NCBI GenBank assembly: GCA_022822905.1
Contig: JAJDYE010000041.1
Coordinates: forward strand, 62,001 to 126,000
From: Acidimicrobiia bacterium
GTDB taxonomy: Bacteria > Actinomycetota > Acidimicrobiia > Acidimicrobiales > Bin134
Reading direction: 5' to 3'
Length of the DNA stretch: 64,000 nucleotides
In this document: in pieces, positions 52,635-60,889 of the stretch
How the letters are laid out: each line of letters begins with the position of its first letter
Position numbering within the stretch: the first letter of the stretch is position 1
Translations under genes and position numbers: made by a program
The notes under the pieces: model-generated
The model's database searches: none
What the model was told of the DNA's origin: nothing
The model's input: only the letters and a program-made list of their open reading frames with translations

Positions 52635-53519
52635 ATGTCTCCTGCGTTCATCGAGGTCCGGGCCAACGAGTACACCGGCCGAGAGGCCAACCCCAACGTC
52701 CCCTGGTCGATTGACGAGCTGATCGCCGATGCGGTGGCCTGTGCCGAGGCCGGGGCGTCGGTTTACCACTTCCACGGTCGGGATGCGGCCACCGGGGCAC
52801 CGGTGTGGGACGCCGACACGCTGGGGTCGGTGATCGCCGGAGTACGCGACGCTTGCGACGTAATCCTGATGCCCACGCTCGGCGCCTCCACCGTTCCCGA
52901 CCCCCATGCCCGGCTGGCCCCCGTGCTGGATCTGGCCGCCGATCCGGCCACCCGGCCCGAACTGGCCCCCATCGACCTGGGCAGCTTCAATATCGACCCC
53001 TACGACCCGGCCACCGGCGCATTCGGCAATCCCGACATCGTGTACGTGACCCCGCTGCGGGCGCTGCGGGAGATGGTGGCCGATGTGGCGGAGGCCGGGA
53101 TGAAGCCGATGGGCGCGCTGTGGACGGTGGGATCGGCCCGTCTGATGTCGGCCTTCTTGGACACCGGGGACATGGCCGCACCGGCCTACGGGGAGGTGAC
53201 CTTGTCGAGCTCGTGGCTGTCGGGGCATCCGGCCACGGTGGACGGGCTGGACGCCATGACCCGGTTCTTGCCCGACGACGGCCGGGTGGTGTGGGGGTGC
53301 CTGGCCTACGGTGCCGACCTGCGGCCCTTGGCGGCGGAGGTGATCGGCCGAGGCGGGCACCTCATCGCCGGACTGGGCGACTACCCCTACTTGGAGTTGG
53401 GCACCCCTTCGAATGCCGACATTGTGGCCGCGCTGGCCGGCTGCATCGCTGACGCGGGAGCCGAGTTGGCCACCGTGCCGCAGACTCGGGCGCTTCTAGG
53501 CCTGGAACCAGTTTCCTAG
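52635..53519 (+). CDS. BKACE (beta-keto acid cleavage) family protein
   Basis: 294 aa from ATG 52635 (TTG 52629 two codons earlier). MSPAFIEVRANEYTGREANPNVPWS starts the family; ASVYHFHGRD holds the two His that bind zinc. DUF849/BKACE enzymes condense a beta-keto acid with acetyl-CoA to give acetoacetate and a new CoA ester, as in lysine (3-keto-5-aminohexanoate) breakdown. The SDR upstream may make the beta-keto acid substrate. Which beta-keto acid is used is unknown. Confidence 0.88.
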   Translation: MSPAFIEVRANEYTGREANPNVPWSIDELIADAVACAEAGASVYHFHGRDAATGAPVWDADTLGSVIAGVRDACDVILMPTLGASTVPDPHARLAPVLDLAADPATRPELAPIDLGSFNIDPYDPATGAFGNPDIVYVTPLRALREMVADVAEAGMKPMGALWTVGSARLMSAFLDTGDMAAPAYGEVTLSSSWLSGHPATVDGLDAMTRFLPDDGRVVWGCLAYGADLRPLAAEVIGRGGHLIAGLGDYPYLELGTPSNADIVAALAGCIADAGAELATVPQTRALLGLEPVS

Positions 53520-53531
53520 GCCGGGATCCAG

Positions 53532-55145
53532 TCAGGCCGCGCCTGGAACCCGGACCAGCAGCACGCCTTCGGGGGCATCGAGGCCGATAGCCGACTCGAT
53601 TACCGCACCGGCGGCTTGCTGGGAGGAGAACGCGAGTCGCCACTGCCCCGGCGGCAGTCGGAAATCGGTGGGGACATCGCCCACGTTGAGGGCGCACACG
53701 GTGTCGCCCCGCCGGAAGCCGATCACCGGCGCTGAGCGATCGGTCAGCCACTCCAGTTCGCCAGCGTGGAGGTCGCCGAACTCACGGCGCAGTGCGAGAA
53801 GCTCCTGATACTTGTAGAGCACTGAGCTGGGATCGTCGCGCTGGGCTGAGACGGTGTCGGCATCGTCTCTGTCGACGGGGAGCCACGGCTCGGGCCCGTC
53901 GGTGAACCCGCCCGTCGGCCCCGGCGACCACGGCATCGGAGTGCGGCATCCGTCCCGGCCGTCGGCGGGGTTCTGATTCCGGACGGCCACTGGGTCTTGG
54001 CGCTGGTCGAGAGGCACGTCCACCTCTTCGAGGCCCAGCTCATCGCCCTGGTAGAGGAATGGCAGGCCGGGCAGGGCGAACAGCAGCACGCAGTAGGCCA
54101 GCGACCGCGATTGGCCCAGATCACCTCCGCCCAACCGGGTGGGCGCCCGGGGGTCGTCGTGGCTGCTGATGGCCCAGGACAAGTCTCGAGGGGCAGCGTC
54201 CAGCGCATCTCGGAATGTGGACCACATGGCCGACGGTTCCCAGGGGGTGTGCATGGGGGCGAAATAGAAGGCCCGGTGCAGGCCGTCTTGGTTGGCCACA
54301 TACCGGCTCACCTGATTGGGATTGTTGTCCCTCAGATAGACCTCCCCCAGAAGCAGGGCGTCATAGCGCTCCGCGATGGCCCTCCAGCGGCGGTAGATGG
54401 CGGTGTTGCCCGCCTGATCGAGGTCGTAGCGATGGTCGTAGCAGCCGAACGCCTGGCGAGGGCTCATGTCCGGGGTGACCGGGAACCGCTGCGGGTTGTC
54501 GGGCATGAGCATGTTCTTGACCAGGCCATGGGCCACGTCCACCCGAAAGCCGTCCGCGTCGCGGTCCAGCCAGAATGTGAGCACATCGTCGAACTCCCGC
54601 ACCAGGTTGGGGTTGGCCCAGTTCAAGTCGGGCTGCTCGGGCAGGAACAGGTGCAAGTAGTACTGCTCGGAGGCCTCGTCGAAAGTCCAGGCCGGCCCCC
54701 CGAAGTGCGATATCCAGTTGTTGGGGGGGCCGCCGCCCAGCGCGGGGTCCCGCCAGTGGTAGTAGCCCCGCTTGGGGTCATCAGGATCGGACTTCGAAGC
54801 CTGGAACCAGGGGTGCTGGTCGGAGGAGTGGTTGGGAACCAGGTCGATGAGCACTCGCAGTCCCAGCCGATGGGCCTCGGCGATGCAGGCGTCGAAGTCT
54901 TCTAGCGTGCCGAACAGGGGGTCGACGCCGGTGTAGTCGGCCACGTCGTAGCCGAAATCGCACATGGGCGACGGGTAGAAGGGGGTGATCCACACGATGC
55001 CCACCCCCAGCCAGGACAGATAGTCCAGCTTCTCGGTGAGGCCGGGAAAGTCCCCCACCCCGTCGCCGTTGCCATCGGCGAACGAGCGGATATACACCTC
55101 GTAGCCCACTTCACGGTCCCACCAACGCAGGTTGTTCTGAGCCAT
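53532..55145 (-). CDS. GH13 alpha-glucosidase
   Basis: 537 aa. GH13 conserved regions: DLVPNHSSD (101-109), GFRVDVAHGL with nucleophile Asp203, LLLGEVYL with acid/base Glu near 264, and ISSHDDPR with the third Asp near 330. The C-terminal 90 residues form the usual beta domain. The NHSSDQHPWF insertion and overall length fit the oligo-1,6-glucosidase/alpha-glucosidase subfamily, which splits alpha-glucosides in the cytoplasm. Stand-alone gene, convergent with the BKACE operon. Confidence 0.9.
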   Translation of the reverse strand: MAQNNLRWWDREVGYEVYIRSFADGNGDGVGDFPGLTEKLDYLSWLGVGIVWITPFYPSPMCDFGYDVADYTGVDPLFGTLEDFDACIAEAHRLGLRVLIDLVPNHSSDQHPWFQASKSDPDDPKRGYYHWRDPALGGGPPNNWISHFGGPAWTFDEASEQYYLHLFLPEQPDLNWANPNLVREFDDVLTFWLDRDADGFRVDVAHGLVKNMLMPDNPQRFPVTPDMSPRQAFGCYDHRYDLDQAGNTAIYRRWRAIAERYDALLLGEVYLRDNNPNQVSRYVANQDGLHRAFYFAPMHTPWEPSAMWSTFRDALDAAPRDLSWAISSHDDPRAPTRLGGGDLGQSRSLAYCVLLFALPGLPFLYQGDELGLEEVDVPLDQRQDPVAVRNQNPADGRDGCRTPMPWSPGPTGGFTDGPEPWLPVDRDDADTVSAQRDDPSSVLYKYQELLALRREFGDLHAGELEWLTDRSAPVIGFRRGDTVCALNVGDVPTDFRLPPGQWRLAFSSQQAAGAVIESAIGLDAPEGVLLVRVPGAA

Positions 55146-55178
55146 GACCGGAGATGCCTCTCTAACCGCAGCTCTTGC

Positions 55179-56273
55179 TCAGTTGAAGGCGATGACGCTG
55201 CGCACCACGTCGCCGGCCTTCATGGCTTCGAAGCCGTCGTTCACGTCATCGAGTCCAATGGTGGCCGACACCATCTCGTCGAGCATGAGGCGGCCATCGA
55301 GATAGAGGTCGACGAGGCGGGGCATGTCCACCCGGAACACGTTCGACCCCATGAGCGACCCCTGGAGCCGCTTGTCGGACATGAACAGCTCCTGGCCCTC
55401 GATCTCCACCTTGGTTCCGGGGGGAATCATGCCCATCACCGTGGCCGTTCCGCCCCGTCGGATCATCTCGAACGCCTGCTGCGCGGTGAGCGCCAAGCCA
55501 ATGGCCTCAAAGGAGTAGTCAACCCCGCCGCCGGTCAACTCCAATACCTGCTCTACCGGGTCGCCGTCGGCAGGGTTGACCGCGTGGGTGGCTCCCAGGC
55601 GCAGGGCGGTGTCCAGCTTCCGGGGCTCGAGGTCCACTGCGATGATCTTGGTGGCGCCGGAGATGCGGGCGGCTTGGATCGACGACATGCCAACTCCGCC
55701 GCAGCCGATCACCGCCACCGAGGCGCCGGGTTCCACCCCTGCGGTGCGGAACACCGCGCCGGTGCCGGTAGTGACCCCGCAGCCGATGAGCGCGGCCCGG
55801 TCCAGCGGCATGTCGTCGCGGACCTTCACAACTGCGTTCTCGTGGACCAGCATCTGCTCGGCGAACGACGAGAGGTTGGCGAATTGGAACACCTCCTGGC
55901 CATCACGACTGAGCCGGGCGGGCTCGTTCTCAGAGCGGACACAATCAACCCGGCTCTGGACGCACAGGTAGGGCTGGCCGCTCAGGCATGAGTCGCAGCG
56001 CCCGCAGAACACCGACAGGCAGCAGATGACGTGGTCGCCGGGCTGCACCTCGCGCACATCGGGGCCCACCGCCTCCACCACTCCGGCGGCCTCATGGCCG
56101 AGCACGATGGGGCGGGGAACCACCCAGCCCTCGGTCTCCATGAAGTGCAAGTCGCTGTGGCACAGCCCCGACGCCGCGGTCTGAATCAGCACCTCGCTGC
56201 CGATCGGGGCGGCCACGCCCACCTCGTCGACCACCAAGTCTTCCCGACCGTCCAAAAACAGCGCCGCTCTCAT
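55179..56273 (-). CDS. Zinc-dependent alcohol dehydrogenase (class III-like)
   Basis: 364 aa. Catalytic zinc ligands Cys38-His39 in GLCHSDLHF and His60-Glu61 in VLGHEAAG; structural zinc Cys cluster CGRCDSCLSGQPYLC (about 91-105); catalytic Cys in IGCGVTTGTG; Rossmann GCGGVGMSSIQAA near 190. Medium-chain dehydrogenase of the Rxyl/class III type that uses NAD(P)+ on alcohols or thiol adducts. Followed by the glucosidase 33 bp downstream, possibly cotranscribed. Substrate not determined. Confidence 0.92.
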   Translation of the reverse strand: MRAALFLDGREDLVVDEVGVAAPIGSEVLIQTAASGLCHSDLHFMETEGWVVPRPIVLGHEAAGVVEAVGPDVREVQPGDHVICCLSVFCGRCDSCLSGQPYLCVQSRVDCVRSENEPARLSRDGQEVFQFANLSSFAEQMLVHENAVVKVRDDMPLDRAALIGCGVTTGTGAVFRTAGVEPGASVAVIGCGGVGMSSIQAARISGATKIIAVDLEPRKLDTALRLGATHAVNPADGDPVEQVLELTGGGVDYSFEAIGLALTAQQAFEMIRRGGTATVMGMIPPGTKVEIEGQELFMSDKRLQGSLMGSNVFRVDMPRLVDLYLDGRLMLDEMVSATIGLDDVNDGFEAMKAGDVVRSVIAFN

Positions 56274-56401
56274 AGCTTCCCTCCTGCACTTGTGACTGTC
56301 TGCAAACCCTAGAAGCCATCAGCCTCTTCCGCTTCATCAGCCCTTAACCCATCGGATTTAGGAGCTCAATCAACGTTAATTATTGATATATCCCCTATTA
56401 T

Positions 56402-56430
56402 TTGACCCTGCACTCAATATATAGTATATA
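56402..56430 (+). promoter_or_regulatory. Promoter with palindromic -10, leaderless start
   Basis: TTGACC (56402-56407) and TATATA (56425-56430) are separated by 17 bp. Transcription would begin 7-8 bp later, at the GTG of the following gene (56438), so the mRNA should be leaderless. The -10 lies in TATATA-G-TATATA, an inverted repeat (56418-56430) that could be the operator for the ribbon-helix-helix protein encoded next. The surrounding 100 bp are far more AT-rich than the rest of the window. Confidence 0.55.
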
Positions 56431-56437
56431 TAACACG

Positions 56438-57448
56438 GTGACTACAGAGAGAATACTACGAATACCACTACCTATATCACTTATTCGCGAAATGGACGAA
56501 CTGATCGCCGCAGGAGAGGGGGGCCTAGACAGCAGGGCCGATCTAGCCAGAGAGGCCATCGAAGCAATGGTCATGGAACTCCGATACGGGCTGGCCGAAC
56601 CTGAAGCTCAGCAGCATCAAGACCCGATTCTCACAGACCCACGTCGAGGAGACATTGTTGATGTTTCCTTTACTTCGCTGGAGGCGCCGCTGGAGCTCAG
56701 CTACTTTGTCGAACCCCTACCTCCGTATGAGGAACCGCCTCGTGGATTCCACAATCGCGACTACCCCTCTCTATGGGCAGCGGCTCAGCTATGCCGCCTG
56801 CTCAACAGCGAATCGATGGCGTTCGATGCAATGGCCGACGCTCTGGTTGAGAAGGCATGGACATTCGCCGAACGGCTAGTTCTCCTAGACAAATTCATCC
56901 CCGGAAAGCCCTCGGCACTGTTCCCCACCAATCCCCGAAAGAGACAGTCGGCGGAAAATAAATTCATGATGTTCGCCGTTGGAACGCTTACTTCTGGCAC
57001 AAAGAGCGAACCCCGGCCGAAAGGCATGCTCTTCGCTTGGAAGGTGCTGAGCATGGAGACGACCCCTAGTGGCCCCAAGATCGGTTTGACCCATATTGGA
57101 CGAGACCTGCTCAACTCGATGGCAGGACTAACGGTCGCCCAACCACATCCTCCCGAATACACGCGTCGTTTTCTCGCCCATTTGGCCCAACACTCTCCCG
57201 GTGATTGGGAAGGCTTCAAACTCATGATGCAATCGGTCAGCCCAGGAATCGGCCGAGAAGAGCTGATTGATGCCTTCAATCTCCGCTGGTCCAAGTGGAA
57301 TCGAAACGTCGCTTCCACCAATGCCGCCGGTTACATAGCCAGAGGGCGTGAATGGGGACTCGTCGAAATGGGTCAGGTCGATAGGTGCTACGTCCTCACC
57401 GAACTAGGCCAAAAAGTGCTTTCAGAACAAGAGGCCTCTCATGAATGA
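56438..57448 (+). CDS. Ribbon-helix-helix N-terminal protein, first gene of GHKL operon
   Basis: 336 aa from the GTG at 56438, at the predicted transcription start. Residues 1-50 (TTERILRIPLPISLIREMDELIAAG...SRADLAREAIEAMVMEL) match the ribbon-helix-helix pattern of CopG-like regulators. The remaining 290 residues are not recognised: a middle helical part (ALVEKAWTFAERLVLLDKFIPG) and a C-terminal winged-helix-like section (REELIDAFNLRWSKWNRN...GLVEMGQVDRCYVLTELGQKVLS). It may both autoregulate and act in the system. The stop overlaps the ATPase start by 8 bp. Confidence 0.65.
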   Translation: MTTERILRIPLPISLIREMDELIAAGEGGLDSRADLAREAIEAMVMELRYGLAEPEAQQHQDPILTDPRRGDIVDVSFTSLEAPLELSYFVEPLPPYEEPPRGFHNRDYPSLWAAAQLCRLLNSESMAFDAMADALVEKAWTFAERLVLLDKFIPGKPSALFPTNPRKRQSAENKFMMFAVGTLTSGTKSEPRPKGMLFAWKVLSMETTPSGPKIGLTHIGRDLLNSMAGLTVAQPHPPEYTRRFLAHLAQHSPGDWEGFKLMMQSVSPGIGREELIDAFNLRWSKWNRNVASTNAAGYIARGREWGLVEMGQVDRCYVLTELGQKVLSEQEASHE

Positions 57449-60068
57449 TCGCACCGCACGGGCAGCTGCCGACAACAACGTACAAGACGTAATTAGTGCT
57501 ATTGATAACTACACCTGTGGGCCGATCCGAGCCTTGGCCCAGGATCCTCCGCAGAACTCGGTAGATGCCTGCAGGGATGGGCAGGGGGTCCATGTCGCCT
57601 ACCAAGTTTTGCTTCGCCGTGCTGAGAACGGAGACCAGCTAAGGATCATGACCATTACCGACGGGGGCACCACTGGGTTGGACGGTCCCATCCTCACTGC
57701 CAACGACTTAGCAGCGCGGGAGCAGGATCAAGGGCAGCTCGTCATCAAACCTGGTGAGAACTGGGCTGCTTGGGAGGCGATGCGATACACCAAATCCGGG
57801 GAAGACAGCCTCGGCAGCCGTGGTCAGGGCAAGTATGCCTACCTATACCACTCGTTACACCACCCACCAGGGGCATCGCCTGAACTGCCCAAGCACGCCG
57901 GGCGAGTGGTCATCCTCTATGACACGCTGCTGCCCAACGGCGAATACCGACTCGGCATTCGGTACCACAACCCTTCCTCCAAGGTCATCGAGCCTCCGTT
58001 CCTCAACGATGACGCCCTTCAGATCATCACTACCTCCTACAAGGACACCCATTTCTTCATCCCCCTCCAGCTAGAACCGCTATCTGAACCGGGCACCAGG
58101 GTCATCATCCCCTTCCTCTCCAACGAGACCGCTGAAGCAGTCGAGAATGGCGAACTGGCCCATTGGCTGCAAGCAGAGTGGTGGCGCCCCATCCAGAAGG
58201 GGGAGTTGGAAATCACAGTCACCGGCGAAGACGGTTTGACTCGCTCTATCGGAGCTCCGGACTTCTGGCAAGACCAATCTTGGACCACCGATGACTCGCG
58301 CTACCACGCCCGAGAGCAGGTCGAATTGCCGAGTTCCAGCCCGGACGACCCTCGCATCATTAAGCGCATGGTTTTGTTCCACGACAGTGGCCTGGTCAGC
58401 GATGACCTCGATGGGCCAGCCCAATCTCACGGTGTACAGCTGCTTCGTGGTGGCCAGTGGATTGTCACGCTGGAGATGAGCGAGTTCTCGGACTGGATCC
58501 CGAAAGAACACCGCGGGGGGTTCCGGGGCTTCGTGGAGTTTGACCGCCTTCTTGACCGCGAGCTACGCGACATCGAGAATCCAGCCCACGACGGCTACAA
58601 CCGTAGGAGATGGCTGTACCAAGAGATCGCCCAGACAATCCGCGATTTGGTGAAAGAGTTCGCCTCAGAGCGTGGATGGTACGACTCTGAGGACACTGCC
58701 CCCGATCCAGAATTCGATGCTCTAGTACAAGAATTCTCCCGACTCTTTGTAGCGCCTGAGTCCGGGAAGCACACCCCCGCACAAGCAAAATGGCGCTGCA
58801 AAGTCGAAGCTGACTACCCCGACCCCGAGGTGGCCCGCGCCAACTGGGAGGATTCCATCCGTGTTGACGCCACTTGTTTTCGCTGCCCGTCCGCCGATGG
58901 CGAGCCCATATCTTTCGAGGCAGAGCTCATCCGACCAGATGGTTCAACTGCGAGCATATTCAAGAATCGTCGCCAGAACATGCGGGGTCGTTCAGAAGAA
59001 GAATCTGCTGCCGGAGTCAACTTCGGGGAGCTAAGAATCCTCCATCCTGGACACCCGGAGTCTCCATTCACAGAACCAGGGCGGTATTCAATCAGAGTCA
59101 GCTGCAACAACCGAGGAGAGCTCGTCGCAACGGGCAAGTGCTCGTTTTACGTGGCATGCGATCCGCCTCTAGCCCCAGATACCCCTGTGACCATGCAGTT
59201 ACGAGCCTTTAACCCCGAAGACGGAGGCAACATCGTCCCTCAGGGTGGAGAACTGCAGTGGGAGGCAACCATCAGGAACCGGGGACAGAATCCAGTCGAG
59301 GGAATTCTGGCCATCGTCTTGGACGAGCACCTCCTTGCTGAAGAGACAGCCGAACTGGACTTGATAGCGGTCGGGGATCAGCCGCAGATTTTGGTGTTCG
59401 AAGGTACGTCTCGGGTTGACCAACATGCCCCAAGCGAGGGAACCCTCCCATTCAACTGGGACAGCCCCCCACATACCGATGATTTGGGAACTGGCTCGCC
59501 CGTCGAGAAGGTTCTGCCTTTGGCCGACGGAAAATACACATTGCAAGCCTCGCTAGAACAAGAAGGCGAGACATTGGCAATGGCACAGGCATCTATATGG
59601 GTGGGCACACCACCTGAAGAGGAAGAGGCTGGGGATCTCCCCTTTGTCGTCACGCAAGTAGACGATGTGCTAGCCCCTCGTTGGCGGTTGGAGCCCCCGA
59701 GAAGACTCGATGACCCGCACAAGCTACTTTGGTCTGCTGCCAATCCGACTTATCGGGCGGTCAGCTCCATACGTCGTCTTCCAAGAGGGTCGTCACGACC
59801 ACCACAGGAAGAGTACCTCGGAGAGATCATTGCCGAGGCCCTCGTCGATTGGGCGGTGCAGGAACTGAGGCGCTCTGGGGATGAGGGCCGGATTCGGCTG
59901 GTGTCGGCTAGAATTCAAGCATTGGACCCCCAACTGGGGGAACAATTTGAGAACCGGATTGAGCGCTTGATGGCGAAGGAAGCTGAGAACGACCCTCTAG
60001 GGTACGGACAGGCCCAAAGAGACATGGCTGCTTTGATGGTGGAGGCTGCTCGTCTCGCAAGGGGATAG
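57441..60068 (+). CDS. GHKL (Hsp90/MutL-type) ATPase with Ig-like region
   Basis: 875 aa. GHKL motifs: N-box D35-P-P-Q-N39-S-V-D-A (Asp where Hsp90 has the catalytic Glu), DGGTTG at 74-79 and lid GSRGQGK at 125-131. A transducer-like part follows to about 400. Residues 400-540 are helical, then beta sandwich segments about 560-760, one of which (NPVEGILAIVLDEHLLAEE...GKYTLQASLEQEGE) looks like a CARDB/Ig-like domain. The C-terminus is helical. Large GHKL proteins of this kind occur in Mrr/MORC-like and other defence systems, where ATP closes a clamp. Coupled on both sides to unknown genes. No nuclease motif seen. Confidence 0.75.
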   Translation: MNDRTARAAADNNVQDVISAIDNYTCGPIRALAQDPPQNSVDACRDGQGVHVAYQVLLRRAENGDQLRIMTITDGGTTGLDGPILTANDLAAREQDQGQLVIKPGENWAAWEAMRYTKSGEDSLGSRGQGKYAYLYHSLHHPPGASPELPKHAGRVVILYDTLLPNGEYRLGIRYHNPSSKVIEPPFLNDDALQIITTSYKDTHFFIPLQLEPLSEPGTRVIIPFLSNETAEAVENGELAHWLQAEWWRPIQKGELEITVTGEDGLTRSIGAPDFWQDQSWTTDDSRYHAREQVELPSSSPDDPRIIKRMVLFHDSGLVSDDLDGPAQSHGVQLLRGGQWIVTLEMSEFSDWIPKEHRGGFRGFVEFDRLLDRELRDIENPAHDGYNRRRWLYQEIAQTIRDLVKEFASERGWYDSEDTAPDPEFDALVQEFSRLFVAPESGKHTPAQAKWRCKVEADYPDPEVARANWEDSIRVDATCFRCPSADGEPISFEAELIRPDGSTASIFKNRRQNMRGRSEEESAAGVNFGELRILHPGHPESPFTEPGRYSIRVSCNNRGELVATGKCSFYVACDPPLAPDTPVTMQLRAFNPEDGGNIVPQGGELQWEATIRNRGQNPVEGILAIVLDEHLLAEETAELDLIAVGDQPQILVFEGTSRVDQHAPSEGTLPFNWDSPPHTDDLGTGSPVEKVLPLADGKYTLQASLEQEGETLAMAQASIWVGTPPEEEEAGDLPFVVTQVDDVLAPRWRLEPPRRLDDPHKLLWSAANPTYRAVSSIRRLPRGSSRPPQEEYLGEIIAEALVDWAVQELRRSGDEGRIRLVSARIQALDPQLGEQFENRIERLMAKEAENDPLGYGQAQRDMAALMVEAARLARG

Positions 60069-60078
60069 TGAGGGCAAT

Positions 60079-60861
60079 ATGCCCGGGATAATGCGGTACC
60101 TGTCGTCAGAAGACGATGTCCTAGCGCAGGTATTTACACGCGGACGACATTCTGGCCTACCCCATCACTTCGTAGAAGCTGACCGTCTCGACCTCAGGGT
60201 CGATTCCGTTCTGGACGAAGCCGCCAAGCAAAGCACATCGACTTCTCATCCCAGCATTCCATCGGCGTTCACTAAGGCATGGGTCATAGGTAAGACGTTC
60301 CGTGATTCTGGACTCTTAGAGGACAAAGCCCTCATAGGCGAGAATCCCGATTTCATCTGGGAGATCCTGGCCAACAAAGCGGCTATGGCCACTCGCAACG
60401 ATGGAAGCTCAGAAACCCGCTGGGCCGACCTTCGACCGCCTCTCGAGCCCGTGGTCGGATCACCAGTCCAGCCGCGCAAGCCCCGGAGATCTGATCACTG
60501 GGCCCGATGTGCCTGGCTAGCAGAGCAGAGCCACGCCGATGCCGCCGAGACGTTCGGAGGGATGATCTCAAATGTGTGGAATATGTATGACCGCACCCCA
60601 CTACGACCCCTCGTGCTTCGACAAGCCCTCCACGAATGGCTGTGGCAGCTCCCAAGCGATACAGCTGAACAGATCACAGAGGTCAAGCCGTTTCTAGAAC
60701 TCCTCAAGCAACTCAGTCGACGATGGCCCGCAAGGGGTCTACGCTCCGCAATCCAGCCTGCTCACTTCAAGGCCGAAGACCTAGTTGCAGAAATGGGCCA
60801 GTGTCTCAACCTTCCAATGATCTTGGCCGAGAGTTCCAGAACTCCATCAGGAGTGAGCTAG
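60079..60861 (+). CDS. Unknown third gene of GHKL operon
   Basis: 260 aa, ATG 10 bp after the ATPase stop with GAGGG upstream. Mixed alpha/beta; RSDHWARCAWLAEQSHADAAETFGGMISNVWNMYDRTPLRPLVLRQALHEWLWQLP (about 137-194) is a long helical stretch rich in Trp and His. No recognisable domain. Strict operon position behind the GHKL ATPase suggests a partner or effector subunit. It ends 28 bp before the convergent ribonucleotide reductase stop. Confidence 0.6.
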   Translation: MPGIMRYLSSEDDVLAQVFTRGRHSGLPHHFVEADRLDLRVDSVLDEAAKQSTSTSHPSIPSAFTKAWVIGKTFRDSGLLEDKALIGENPDFIWEILANKAAMATRNDGSSETRWADLRPPLEPVVGSPVQPRKPRRSDHWARCAWLAEQSHADAAETFGGMISNVWNMYDRTPLRPLVLRQALHEWLWQLPSDTAEQITEVKPFLELLKQLSRRWPARGLRSAIQPAHFKAEDLVAEMGQCLNLPMILAESSRTPSGVS

Positions 60862-60889
60862 CGAGAAGTCTTGAACAGGATCTGCTCGA

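Noticed and set aside
51933..53360. 475-codon minus-strand frame across SDR and BKACE genes
   Set aside because: Shadow of two well-supported plus-strand genes; Gly/His/Arg-rich with no domain.
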